Below, in pieces: positions 42,895-52,636 of a stretch of DNA of 64,000 nt. Positions within the stretch are counted from its first letter, which is position 1, and each line of letters starts with the position of its first letter. Both the position numbers and the translations under genes were made by a program. The DNA comes from Saccharopolyspora soli (GTDB lineage: Bacteria; Actinomycetota; Actinomycetes; Mycobacteriales; Pseudonocardiaceae): assembly GCF_022678645.1 (NCBI RefSeq), contig NZ_JALBWV010000014.1, forward strand, positions 1 through 64,000, read 5' to 3'. The notes below the pieces were generated by a model that was not told where the DNA came from, made no database searches, and saw only the letters and a program-made list of their open reading frames with translations.

Positions 42895-44681
42895 GACCCA
42901 GCAGCGGCCGGGTCCACGTCGAAGAGGTTGGGCAGGCCGAGCCGGTATTGGAGCTCGTCCTCCGTTTTGAGGAGTTCGAACTCGGGCGCTCGGTACAGGT
43001 CGTGGACAACTGCCCGGGGCGCGTCGGATCCGGCCGCGTCCAGCAGCGCGTTCGCCGCCATGCGTCCCGCCGTGTTCGCGCCTTCCATGGAGGCCGCGTT
43101 GATCGGCACCGCGACGTAGTCACCAGCCAGGAAGAAGTTCGGGATGGCCGTTCGCGCGGTGGGGCGCCGTTGCCAGGACCCGACCGGATGCACCACCAGT
43201 TCGTCGGCGTTGCGCGGCTGGGGGCCGCCGAGCCCGGTCACGCCGGGGTCCAGGAACCAGGACCTCAGCGAGCCGTCGTCGAGCACGGTCTGGCCGGAGT
43301 CGTTGAGATGCTGCTTGAGCTGCGCCCACGCTTCCTGGGCGATCTGCTCCGCTGTCAGTTCTTTCGCCGGTTTGCCGAACAAGATTCCCGGCGTGTCCCA
43401 ATCCGAGATGATCACTGACAGGCATTCCGCGACGCGGCCGTCGCCGTAGTCGGCGGGAATGTCGCGGCCGGGCCAGAAATCGGCCTGGCTGATCGAGGTC
43501 AGCGCCCACGGCGAGTCGACGTAGAACGCGTGGCCGTGCGCGATCGGCGTGCGGCGGTCCAGGTAGAACTGCAGACCCACCATCCACTCCGTGTCCAGCG
43601 TCGCGGCCGCGCGCAGCTGCGGGTCAGCGGCGCGCAGGTTTTCGTTCCACACCTTCCTGGCGTGCTCGACCGGCAGCGCGCACACGAAGAAGTCCGCGCC
43701 GACCCGCTGGCTACGACCGCGCGGGTCGCGGACCTGCGCTGCCGAGATCCGACCGTCGTCGAGCACCAGGTCGTCGACCGACCACCCGATGCGGAAATCC
43801 ACCCCGAGATCGCGCAGGTGACGTTCCCACGGGTCGATGAGGGCTTCGTTGGTGGGGGCGCCCAGCACCCGATCCGGCGCACCGTCGTTGCCGCGTCCGA
43901 GGACGTTGAACAGCAGGGACTCGAATACCACGCCCACCGTGTGCGCGCTGGCATCCGCGGTCTTGGTCGAGCTGAGCACCCGGGTCGGCCCGGAGACGAG
44001 GATGCGCTGGTAGTCGTGGGATTTTCCGGCCGCGCGGAGGAAGTCGGGCCACGCCGTGTGCTCCCACTGCCCGAGCCGCCGCTGTTCGCAGCTGGTCAGG
44101 TAGACCAGCATCCGCTGGGCGAAGACCAACGCCTCGTTGGGCGGCAGGTGGAAGGTGGACTCGACGAGCGCCCGCAGCTGGTCCAGCAGGACGTTCGGCG
44201 AGAGCTGCCCCAGCAAGCCCGCGGCCGCTCCGCCCAACGTCCACGGAACGTGCAGATCCGCGCGTCCGCCGGGGTGGGCGAGCAGCATTTCGCTGGCGTC
44301 GACCAGGTTGTCGTGCACTCCGTTGGCATTGCCGGGGAACGGGATGCGCCGCAGGGTGTCCGGGAGGTCGCGGTAGAAGCCGAAGAAGATCCGGAATCCG
44401 TGCTCGCCCGGCAGGTCCCGCCGACCAGCCTGACCGGTACCGGGCACCGGGATGCTGCGGGCCTTGCCGCCGAGCGCGCGGCGCTCGTAGACGGTGACCG
44501 AGAATCCGCGCTCGGCGAGTTCGTGGGCGGCGGTCAACCCGGCGATCCCGGCACCGAGCACGGCGACCGTCGGACCGCTGGCCCGTCCAGCTGCCGATGC
44601 TGCCGTCGGCAGTCCCAGTCCGGCCATGCCTGCTGCGGCGCCCACCAGGAACGCACGACGGCTGGGCTTGTGCGCGCCCAT
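42895..44681 (-). CDS. FAD-dependent amine-oxidase-like protein, 3' end undefined
   Basis: At least 595 residues. A twin-arginine signal (SRRAFLVGAAAGMAGLGLP) precedes the FAD-binding motif AVLGAGIAGLTAAHELAERG and YERRALGGKA. The C-terminal FAD motif is NFFLAGDYVAVPINAASMEGANTAGRMAA. It resembles the hydroxysqualene dehydroxylase/phytoene desaturase-like flavoproteins, exported folded. The reading frame runs out of FDVDPAAAG into the homopolymer tract, and beyond it lies antisense to MarR, so the true C-terminus is lost. ATG 44681 follows GAGGTGG. Confidence 0.82.
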
Positions 44682-44684
44682 CAC

Positions 44685-44999
44685 CCACCACCTCGATCAG
44701 CGACCAACGACCGCTGGAATCTAACCCAGTTCCGAATCCGGCCGACGATCGCCCGATCTGTTGACTACCAGCACTTTCGCGGTCTTCGGTAGATATCGAC
44801 TGCAACTGTCCACAGTGAACCCGACTGGATGGGCGATCCGAAATCACCCCATCGTGGCCGAAGAACCGGGTGCGGAGCGACCGCCGAAAGTGTTCATCGT
44901 GCTGACCCGAGCCCGTAATGCTCTCTTGTTTGCCGCGCCACTGTTCCGTAGGGTTCCATACCAACTGGTCGGTCCCGGACGCCCGATGACGGAGGCGAC
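44685..44999. other. 315-bp divergent intergenic region
   Basis: This region separates the flavoprotein and acyl-CoA ligase genes. A TTGACT hexamer at 44761 and TAGATA at 44790 are too far apart for a standard promoter. The ligase start has GGAGG at about 44991. No small gene is supported. Confidence 0.4.
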
Positions 45000-46520
45000 A
45001 TGGGCTTCAACCTGGCAACGGTGCTGCGGGAGTCGACAATCGCGCACCCCGGAAGACCGCTGATGCACTTCGGCGAGCACACTTTCGACTACCGGCTGGT
45101 CGATGAGATCAGCGGTCGGGTCGCGGCCGGGCTGCAGGACCTCGGGTTGCGCCGCGGGGACAAGGTCGTCGTGCAGTTGCCGAACGTGCCGCAGTTCCTG
45201 TTCGCCTACTTCGGCATCCTCAAGGCTGGCCTGGTGATGGTGCCGGTCAACCCGCTGCTGCGCGCCGGGGAGTTGGCGTACCACCTCACCGACAGCGACG
45301 CCGTGCTGCTGGTGACGTTCGAGTCGTTCGCGGATGAAGCGGCGAAGGCGACGGCCGAAGTCGATGTGCCGACCTATGTGGTGAACCTGCCCGGCAGCGT
45401 TGCCCGGCCCGAGGGTATGAGGTCCTTCGACGAACTGTGCGCGGCCGAGAACACCGGTGAGATCACCGCCGTGGACGCGGAGGATACCGCAGTGGTGCTC
45501 TACACCAGTGGAACCACGGGCAAGCCGAAAGGCGCGGAGCTGACACACTTCGAGCTGTTCATGGCGTGCACGGTCGGCGCCGAGCGGTTCGGTTTCAACA
45601 AGGACGACGTCGGTGTCGGCGTGTTGCCGCTGTTCCACGTGTTCGGACTGTCCACAGTGCTCAACTCGACGATCAGGTTCGGCGGTTCGCTGGTGCTGAT
45701 CCCCAGGTTCGAAGCCGGTCCCGTCCTGGACGCGATCGAGCGGCACCGTTGCACGGTCTTCTCCGGCGTACCAACGATGTACTTCGCACTGCTCGGTGCG
45801 AACCTCGCTGAGCGCGACCTGTCGTCGCTGCGCGCGGGGATTTCCGGCGGCGCGGCGATGCCCGAAGAGGTCCTGCGGGGTTTCGAGCAGCAGGTGCCCA
45901 ACATCGTCGTGCTGGAAGGCTACGGTCTTTCCGAGACGGCTGCGGTCGCGACGTTCAACGTCAGCGCTGCGGAACGCAAGATCGGGTCGATCGGAAAGCC
46001 GCTGTGGGGTATTGAGCTGAAGATCTTCGACGAGGACGACAACGAACTCCCGCCCGGTCCCGAGCACATCGGCGAGATCGTGATCCGCGGCCACAATGTC
46101 ATGAAGGGCTACTACAAGCGGCCGGAGACGACCGAGGCCGCGCTGCGCGGTGGCTGGTTCCGCACCGGTGATCTGGGTTACCGCGATGAGGATGGATTCT
46201 TCTTCGTGGTGGATCGCAAGAAGGATCTGATCATCCGAGGTGGCTTCAACGTCTATCCCCGCGAAGTCGAGGAAGTGCTCTACGCGCACCCGGCCGTCCG
46301 CGAGGCAGCCGTGATCGGCAAGCCGGATGCTCGCCTCGGCGAAGAAATCGTTGCGGTAGTTGCATTTCAGCCCGACATCCGACCCGACGCGGCGGAGCTG
46401 ATCGCGTTCACGCGGGAACGACTCGCCCCGTACAAGTGCCCGCGTGAGATCCGCGTCCTCGACGAACTGCCCAAGGGGCCCAGCGGTAAGATCCTGAAGA
46501 AGGTCCTCCGCGAGGCGTAG
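45000..46520 (+). CDS. Fatty-acid--CoA ligase (AMP-forming)
   Basis: A 506-residue ANL-superfamily enzyme that activates a carboxylic acid to the acyl-adenylate and then the CoA thioester. The P-loop-like YTSGTTGKPKGAELTH, YGLSETAAV, the hinge GWFRTGDLGY, DRKKDLIIRGGFNVYPREVEE and the catalytic lysine in PKGPSGKILKK are intact. The compact N-terminal half is typical of medium/long-chain acyl or aromatic acid ligases. Start at ATG with GGAGG five bases upstream. It converges on the IorAB genes. Confidence 0.92.
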   Translation: MGFNLATVLRESTIAHPGRPLMHFGEHTFDYRLVDEISGRVAAGLQDLGLRRGDKVVVQLPNVPQFLFAYFGILKAGLVMVPVNPLLRAGELAYHLTDSDAVLLVTFESFADEAAKATAEVDVPTYVVNLPGSVARPEGMRSFDELCAAENTGEITAVDAEDTAVVLYTSGTTGKPKGAELTHFELFMACTVGAERFGFNKDDVGVGVLPLFHVFGLSTVLNSTIRFGGSLVLIPRFEAGPVLDAIERHRCTVFSGVPTMYFALLGANLAERDLSSLRAGISGGAAMPEEVLRGFEQQVPNIVVLEGYGLSETAAVATFNVSAAERKIGSIGKPLWGIELKIFDEDDNELPPGPEHIGEIVIRGHNVMKGYYKRPETTEAALRGGWFRTGDLGYRDEDGFFFVVDRKKDLIIRGGFNVYPREVEEVLYAHPAVREAAVIGKPDARLGEEIVAVVAFQPDIRPDAAELIAFTRERLAPYKCPREIRVLDELPKGPSGKILKKVLREA

Positions 46521-46523
46521 CGG

Positions 46524-47000
46524 TCACATGTTCCGCGCACCGTCCTTGATCGCTTCGCGAATGCGGAAGTAAGTGCCGCAGCGGCAGATGTTGCGGATCT
46601 CGTCGATGTCGGCGTCGGTGATCTCGCGGCCTTGCTCGGCGGCCTGCCGGACCTTCGCGACAGCCGCCATGATCTGACCCGGCTGGCAGTAGCCGCACTG
46701 CGCCACGTCGTGGTCCAGCCAGGCCCGCTGCATCGGGTGCAGGTCCTCACCGACGGTGGCGGGCAGCCCTTCGATGGTGGTGATCTCGTCGGTGGACTCG
46801 ATGTCCTTGACCTGCACCGAACAAGGGTTGAAGGCCCTGCCGTTGTGGTGGCTGGTGCAGGCTTTGCAGACGTTGATCCCGCAGCCGTACTTCGGCCCGG
46901 TGACACCGAGCAGGTCGCGCAGCACCCACAGCAGCCGCACGTCGTCGGCGACGTCCACGGTGACCTGCTTGCCGTTGAGTCGAAAGGTGTGCTCGGACAC
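46524..47000 (-). CDS. (2Fe-2S) subunit of molybdenum hydroxylase (IorA-type)
   Basis: A 158-residue iron-sulfur subunit of the xanthine oxidase family. The plant-ferredoxin-like first cluster uses the Cys in KYGCGINVCKAC and FNPC, and the second uses CGYCQPG and CRCGTY. It passes electrons from the molybdenum subunit. GTG 47000 has GAGGAG about seven bases upstream. It follows the large subunit by ten bases, forming a two-subunit enzyme like isoquinoline 1-oxidoreductase. Confidence 0.92.
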   Translation of the reverse strand: MSEHTFRLNGKQVTVDVADDVRLLWVLRDLLGVTGPKYGCGINVCKACTSHHNGRAFNPCSVQVKDIESTDEITTIEGLPATVGEDLHPMQRAWLDHDVAQCGYCQPGQIMAAVAKVRQAAEQGREITDADIDEIRNICRCGTYFRIREAIKDGARNM

Positions 47001-47010
47001 GGGGTTCTCC

Positions 47011-49314
47011 TCAGTAGGCGTGGTCCAGGCCGTCGGTTGGCGATTCCGGGATCGGCGGCACGGTCGGTTTCGGTTCGAAGGAGAGCGTGCCGTGGTTGAT
47101 CGGGAAGCTGGTCGGCATGCTGCCGGTCGCGCGCCCGTACGCGCACGCGACGGCGGACATCGACGCGGCGACGCCGAGTTCTCCGGCGCCACCGGGTTCG
47201 CCGGTGGTCGGCGGCATGACGATCACCCGCACGTCCAGCGGCGTGTTCCACTGCCGGGTGTAGAAGTAGTTGTCCCAGCTGGCTTCGAGGAAGTGCCCTT
47301 CCGCCAAGTGCAGGCTGGAGGTGAGCACCTGGGCGATGCCGTCCATGATGCCGCCCATCATCTGCGCTTCCACCCCACGCGGATTGACCGCCAGCCCGAC
47401 GTCCACGGCGAAGACGGCTTTGGTGACGCGCGGCCCGCTGACCGCGTCCCGGATCGGTCGGTTGACGGTCTCCGGTCGGCAGTCGATCTCGACGAGTGCG
47501 GCGGTCACGCCGTGGTACTCGGCGTGGAAAGCGATGCCCTGCGCCATGTTCGCGGGCATCGTGCGGCCCCATCCGCCGACCTCGGCGACCTTGTCCAGCA
47601 CCGCGCGCGACCGGTCGTCCTGGAGGAAGGCGCGGCGGAACTGGTACGGGTCCTGGCCCATGACGGCCGCCAGCCGGTCGACGATCAGCTCCCGAGCGCA
47701 GGTGACGTCGGGGGAGTAGATGTTGCGCATGCTGCTGGTGTTGAAGCCCTTGTCGACCTCGTTGAGCAGCTGCGCGGCGGCGCCGAAGTCGTAGGGCATC
47801 GACTGGGTGAGTTGGAAGATCGTCTCGGAGAACCCGAGATCACCCACCGGCAGCTGTGCCGCCATAGCGGTGAGGACCTCGCCGACGCCGTGCCCGAAGT
47901 CGGTGGACACGCTCGTGTGCCGCTGGTCGTAGCTGAGCACGGTATCGGCCGCGTAGCCGACTCGGATCCGCGACGTGCTCATCGGATGGGTGCGCCCTTG
48001 GCGGCAGTCGTCGGCGCGGTGCCACATCAGCTTCACGGGTTTGCCGAGCTGTTGCGAGATCTCGGCGGCCTCCAGCGCGGCGTCGGAGAAGAGCTTGCGG
48101 CCGAACGAACCGCCGCCTTCGACGACGTGCACCGCGACCGCGTTCGGCGGCAGGCCGAGTTTCGTCGCGATCGTCTCCTGGGCCACGATCGGCGATTTCA
48201 GCGAGCCCCAGATCTCGGCCCGGTCGGCTCGGACGTCGGCGATGGCGCAGTTCGGCTCCAGCGCGCTGTTGCCCCGGAAGTAGAAGGTGAACTCGCCTTC
48301 GACGGTTTTGCCGACCGGCGGCGCGAGCGGCAGTTCGGCCGATTTGAGTTCCTGCAAAACGGATTCGTCGGACTTGCCAGCAGCGGTGCCCGCATTCCAG
48401 GTGACCCGCAGCGCCCGGACCCCGTCGATGCACTGGCCGAAGGTCTGGGCCCGAACCGCTACTCCGGTGGAGATGACGGCGACATCGGTGACGCCTGGCA
48501 TCTGCCGGACTTCGGCGAGGTTCGCGACGGATTCGACGGTGCCGTTGATGGTCGGTGCACGGCACACCATGGTGGGCAGCGCGTCCGGCACATCGAGGTC
48601 CATCGCGAACGTCTTGCGCCCGGTCACGGCTGCCAGCGCGTCGATCCGGTTGCGCGGGGTGCCGATGATCTTGAAGTCCGAGCGCGGCTTGAGGTCCACG
48701 GACACCTGCTCGGTCCGTGCGCTCGCGGCTTTCTCCGCCAGGGAACCGTAATCGATCTGTCCACCTAGGACGGAAGTGATCACACCCGCCCGCGCGGTCA
48801 GATCGGTGACGGCGGAATCGAGCTGGATGGCCGCAGCCTGGAGCAACCGGCCCTTGGCGATCGCGGCGGCAACCCGGATGGGGGTGTAGGTCGAGATGGT
48901 CGTGTTCGATCCGCCGGTGAGCTGGTTGAACATCAGCTCCGGTCGAGCATCGGCCAACGTGACGCGGACCTTCTCCAGCGGCAGGTCCATTTCCTCGGCG
49001 ATGAGCATGGCTGTCGAGGTGGTGATGCCCTGCCCGACCTCGGCACGCGGCAACTCGAACGACACGGTGCCGTCGGTGTGCACCGCGACGGTGATCAGGT
49101 TGGCGGTCGGCTGCGCCGCTGCGGTCAACAAGTCGTTGAGATCCATCAGCTCCGCCACACCAGGTGACGGCACCGCCGCCTCGGCACCCGGCTGCACGGC
49201 GAACTCGGCGGCGGCCACCAGCGTGGGAGCGGCCAGCACGTAACCGAGAAATCGCCGCCGTCCAACGACATGCGTACCGGACTCCGGCTGGGTCGAAGGA
49301 TCAAGGGCGGTCAT
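47011..49314 (-). CDS. Molybdopterin-binding subunit of aldehyde/isoquinoline oxidoreductase (IorB-type)
   Basis: A 767-residue large subunit. A twin-arginine signal (GRRRFLGYVLAAP) indicates export of the folded complex with its partner. Molybdenum-site segments are VGQGITTSTAMLIAEEMD, EGGGSFGRK and the catalytic Glu region GAGELGVAA near the C-terminus. No separate FAD subunit is encoded, as in IorAB, so a membrane cytochrome probably accepts the electrons. Substrate is unknown: an N-heterocycle or aldehyde. ATG 49314 has GGAGGGGAG upstream. Confidence 0.9.
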   Translation of the reverse strand: MTALDPSTQPESGTHVVGRRRFLGYVLAAPTLVAAAEFAVQPGAEAAVPSPGVAELMDLNDLLTAAAQPTANLITVAVHTDGTVSFELPRAEVGQGITTSTAMLIAEEMDLPLEKVRVTLADARPELMFNQLTGGSNTTISTYTPIRVAAAIAKGRLLQAAAIQLDSAVTDLTARAGVITSVLGGQIDYGSLAEKAASARTEQVSVDLKPRSDFKIIGTPRNRIDALAAVTGRKTFAMDLDVPDALPTMVCRAPTINGTVESVANLAEVRQMPGVTDVAVISTGVAVRAQTFGQCIDGVRALRVTWNAGTAAGKSDESVLQELKSAELPLAPPVGKTVEGEFTFYFRGNSALEPNCAIADVRADRAEIWGSLKSPIVAQETIATKLGLPPNAVAVHVVEGGGSFGRKLFSDAALEAAEISQQLGKPVKLMWHRADDCRQGRTHPMSTSRIRVGYAADTVLSYDQRHTSVSTDFGHGVGEVLTAMAAQLPVGDLGFSETIFQLTQSMPYDFGAAAQLLNEVDKGFNTSSMRNIYSPDVTCARELIVDRLAAVMGQDPYQFRRAFLQDDRSRAVLDKVAEVGGWGRTMPANMAQGIAFHAEYHGVTAALVEIDCRPETVNRPIRDAVSGPRVTKAVFAVDVGLAVNPRGVEAQMMGGIMDGIAQVLTSSLHLAEGHFLEASWDNYFYTRQWNTPLDVRVIVMPPTTGEPGGAGELGVAASMSAVACAYGRATGSMPTSFPINHGTLSFEPKPTVPPIPESPTDGLDHAY

Positions 49315-49469
49315 GGACGCTCCCCTCCGCTGGACACCCCGATGTGCCCGGCAACCGAAAGCTGGGCTGCGGTCCGCACCCGCGGCTGGCGTTCGATCAG
49401 CGGAACTGTAACGACGATCAATGTCGAGGTCAACGTCCGCACATCCCGGCGCAACCACGCGCGAGCCAC

Positions 49470-49520
49470 GAGTGAAGGGCACCTTTTACCGAGAAAGTTG
49501 GTAGAAGGTGCCTTTCGCTC
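49470..49520. repeat. Long hairpin of the GGTGCCCTTCACTC family
   Basis: Arms of 21 bases (GAGTGAAGGGCACCTT...TACC and its near complement) pair with three mismatches around a 9-base loop. It lies between the divergent IorB-type and VOC genes, as the 19266 hairpin also lies between divergent genes. Confidence 0.65.
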
Positions 49521-49624
49521 AGGGTTGGTTGGCGTGGTGGGAGTGGTTGTGGTTTGATCCGAGCAGCGTCGCGTGTCGGTGGCGGACAGCGCCAGGCATG
49601 GAGGCGTGGGTTCGAAGGGTCGTC

Positions 49625-50014
49625 ATGACCGTTCTGTTCAATCACACGATCGTCGCAGCGCGCGACAAGCAAGAATCAGCATCGTTCTTCACGAAGATGT
49701 TTGACCTCCCACCGGCGGACCCAGGCGGCTTCTTCCTGACGGTCCACCTCGACGGCGGAGTGACGCTCCAGTTCGCGGAGCCGGGCATCGAGTTCCCGCC
49801 GCAGCACTACGCATTCCTCGTAACGGAAGGCGATTTCGACGGCATCTACGCGCGAATTCGGGCCGAGGGCCTCGACCACTGGGCGGACCCCCGAGGAGAG
49901 CGTCCCGGTGAGTTCAACACGAACCACGGAGGCAGAGGCGTCTACTTCTGCGACCCGTCGGGCCACTACCTGGAAGCAATAACCCAACCCTACGGGGCAG
50001 ACCAGCAGATCTGA
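49625..50014 (+). CDS. VOC-family protein
   Basis: A 129-residue single vicinal-oxygen-chelate domain: FNHTIVAARDKQESASFFTKMFDLP, a central beta sheet, and the closing GRGVYFCDPSGHYLEAITQPY. His, Tyr and Glu residues at strand ends could bind a metal. The substrate is unknown. ATG 49625 is used; longer in-frame versions run into the hairpin at 49470. Confidence 0.85.
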   Translation: MTVLFNHTIVAARDKQESASFFTKMFDLPPADPGGFFLTVHLDGGVTLQFAEPGIEFPPQHYAFLVTEGDFDGIYARIRAEGLDHWADPRGERPGEFNTNHGGRGVYFCDPSGHYLEAITQPYGADQQI

Positions 50015-50117
50015 CCAAAGTGGACGGTCGTGGCCAGTGCCCGTCCGGTACTTCGAGCCGGGCGGGCACTGGGTGGGTCGAACGTCGATATCAATCCGAT
50101 GGCCGGTTCGGCGAGCC

Positions 50118-52232
50118 CTACTTTCGGACTTGCCACAGGCTCACGGTGCCGCCGTAGCCAGCGGTGGCGAACAGCTGGCCGTCCGGGCTAAAGGCCACGT
50201 CGTTCACCGAATAATCATAGGAATAATCCGTATTCTGGCCGCTGGGTTCGGGGCTGGTTTCGCTGGTGTCCTTCAGGCCGTTGGTCACATTCCACAGCTC
50301 CACCTTGCCGTCGTCGCCGACGGTGACGAGGAGCTCGCTGTCGGGGCTGAAGGCCATACCATTGACATCTCCGTGGCGTTCGGCGGTGTCGTCGGCGAGG
50401 GTGGTGCGTTGTTCGCGGGTGGCCACATCCCACAGGGCCACCTTGCCGTACTGGTCGGCGGCGGCGAGGAGTTTGCCGTCGGGGCTGAAGGCGACACGAA
50501 CTACTGGGACGCGGAATTTGCCGGTGAGGGTGGCGCGTTGTTCGCGGGTGGCCACGTCCCACAGTCGCACCGTGCCATCTTCGCTGGCAGTGGCGAGAAG
50601 CTGGCCGTCGGGGCTGAACGCCACACCATTCACCGCTTCGGTGTGGCCGGTGAGCATGGCAAGTTCTTGACTGCTGGCCACGTCCCACAGCCGCACCCTG
50701 CTGTCCGCTCCGGCGGAGGCTACGGTGCGGCCGTCGGGGCTGAACGCTAGGTCGTTGAGCGCCTCGGTGTGACCGGTGAGGGTGGCGCGTTGCTCGCGGC
50801 CGGGCACGTCCCACAGTTCCACCTTGCCGTCCACCCTCGCGGCGGCGAGAGTCTGGCCGTCCGGGCTGAAGGCCACGTGATTGGCTGTTCTGCTGTCTTC
50901 GTTGGTGAGGGTGACGCGCTGTTCGCGGCCGGGCACGTCCCACAGTTCCAGGTTGCCTCCCCTGGCGCTGGCGAGAATCTCGCCGTCCGGGCTGAACGCC
51001 ACGCTGGAAATCGCCTCGGTCGAACTCTCACCGGGCGTACTGGCGTAGAGGGTGTCGGCGAGGTAGAACGACGGACCGGTGGTGAGGAGGGCGAAAATGC
51101 CGAGCAGAATTCCGATGGACGCTGCGGCGGCCGCTCCGATGATCAGCAGCAGGCGCCCGAGGCGCCAGGGCCGGGCGGTGGTCTGAAGGTGTGGCGTGTG
51201 GGTGTACTGCCGGGTGTGCGGGAGCTGGGTGTACTGCCGGGTGCCTGGGGGCGTTGCGGCGGCAGGAGCGGTGGTCTCGTCTGCCGTGTCGCGCTGTGTT
51301 GGGGTCGCCGGTCGTGAGCCAGCACCGGGCACGTCCGAAATGGTCGCGGGTTGACGGCACAGGTCGATGACCTCGGAAGGCGCGGGACGCTGCTGGGGGT
51401 CCTTGGTCAAGCACGCCGCGGCGATACCGCGGACGGGCTCAGGGCACCCGTCCAGGTTGGGGTCTTGTTCCAGAATCCGGTGGACAACCGCGTGTCCGGA
51501 GCCGCCGCCGAAGGCCAACTCGCCGGTGGCGGCGAAGTTCGCCACGACACCCAGCGCGAAGACGTCGACTGCTGGGGTGAGTGTCTGCCCCAGGATGTAC
51601 TCCGGTGCCATGTAGGCCGGGGTGCCGGGCCGGACGTCGGTGCCGGTGACGGAGCTGGCTTCGGCAGCGCGGGCGATGCCGAAGTCGATGACCTTGGGTC
51701 CCTCGGCGGTGAGGATCACGTTGGAGGGTTTGAGGTCGCGGTGGATCACCCCGGCGGCGTGGATGGATTCCAACGCCTCTGCCACCCTGGCGAGCAGTGC
51801 CAGCGTCGCGTCGACGGGCAGGGGGCCGTATTCGGCGACCGCGTACTGCAGCGAGGGTCCGGGAATGTATGCGGTGGCCAACCACGGCTCGTCCGCCTGG
51901 ACATCGGCGTCGACAACAGGAACGGTGTAGAGCCCGTGGACGAGCTTGGCCGCGGCCACTTCCTGCTCGAAACGTCGACGAAAAGACCAGTCCGCGGCGT
52001 ATTCGCGGTGCACCACCTTGATCGCTACCGAGCTTCCGGCTGGCGTGTGCCCCAAGTAGACGCGGCCCATCCCGCCCTCGCCGAGAACCGCTTCCAGCTG
52101 GTAACGACCGATCGTGGCCGGATCAGTGGGTTTCAGCGGACGACGGGGTGGCGGCACGGTCCACAACTCCTGCGGACCGGCGGCGGTGGTGGTCGGAGGC
52201 ACCGCAGGTGGACCTGCGCCCGGCTCGGACAT
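50118..52232 (-). CDS. WD40-repeat Ser/Thr protein kinase
   Basis: A 704-residue membrane receptor-like kinase. The kinase domain (residues about 40-290) has GEGGMGRVYLG, Lys in VAIKVV, HRDLKPSN, DFG and the APE-like APEY. A Pro/Thr-rich linker and one membrane helix (about 360-382) lead to an extracytoplasmic seven-blade WD40 propeller, each blade marked by AFSPDG or a close variant and most ending in LWDV. Seven blades make a complete propeller. ATG 52232 is preferred; a GTG four codons earlier is possible. Bound ligand and targets are unknown. Confidence 0.9.
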   Translation of the reverse strand: MSEPGAGPPAVPPTTTAAGPQELWTVPPPRRPLKPTDPATIGRYQLEAVLGEGGMGRVYLGHTPAGSSVAIKVVHREYAADWSFRRRFEQEVAAAKLVHGLYTVPVVDADVQADEPWLATAYIPGPSLQYAVAEYGPLPVDATLALLARVAEALESIHAAGVIHRDLKPSNVILTAEGPKVIDFGIARAAEASSVTGTDVRPGTPAYMAPEYILGQTLTPAVDVFALGVVANFAATGELAFGGGSGHAVVHRILEQDPNLDGCPEPVRGIAAACLTKDPQQRPAPSEVIDLCRQPATISDVPGAGSRPATPTQRDTADETTAPAAATPPGTRQYTQLPHTRQYTHTPHLQTTARPWRLGRLLLIIGAAAAASIGILLGIFALLTTGPSFYLADTLYASTPGESSTEAISSVAFSPDGEILASARGGNLELWDVPGREQRVTLTNEDSRTANHVAFSPDGQTLAAARVDGKVELWDVPGREQRATLTGHTEALNDLAFSPDGRTVASAGADSRVRLWDVASSQELAMLTGHTEAVNGVAFSPDGQLLATASEDGTVRLWDVATREQRATLTGKFRVPVVRVAFSPDGKLLAAADQYGKVALWDVATREQRTTLADDTAERHGDVNGMAFSPDSELLVTVGDDGKVELWNVTNGLKDTSETSPEPSGQNTDYSYDYSVNDVAFSPDGQLFATAGYGGTVSLWQVRK

Positions 52233-52636
52233 CCAGGCTGTCACCCCTTCAAGATCTGCTCACACCGCGCCTCACCTGAGACACCGATCGATCACCGAGG
52301 TTCCAGCCGTACCCCGCCCAAGCTGACCCATCCAGGCGTGCGATTCGGTCCGAAGCCTAGACTACCGAGACCGGGAGTTCAGCCCTTCCAGCACATGTTG
52401 CCGCGTCCACGCACCCCGCCACTGACCAGAGGTGCTCCGTTGGGGCATGCGTCCTTGCCCTATAACAATCTCACCAGTGCGCGGAAGCTTGTGCGGAGGA
52501 CAAGCTCCCCAACGTCGATACACTGACCCTTCGACGAGGAGGCGCGTGTGGGCGTGATGTTCAGGCGGGGACAATCCACAATGGACGACGTGGATACCGT
52601 GCTAGGTTGCCACCTGCTGCTCGCTGGATTCCGCCC
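52233..52636. other. 404-bp divergent intergenic region
   Basis: This gap lies between the WD40 kinase and lipoprotein genes. The only AT-rich element is TATAACAAT at 52461-52469, a possible -10 with a poor TTGGGG upstream at 52440. I see no convincing small gene. Confidence 0.4.

Noticed and set aside
44761..44795. Promoter TTGACT / TAGATA before the acyl-CoA ligase
   Set aside because: The spacing of 23 bp is too long for a sigma70-type promoter.
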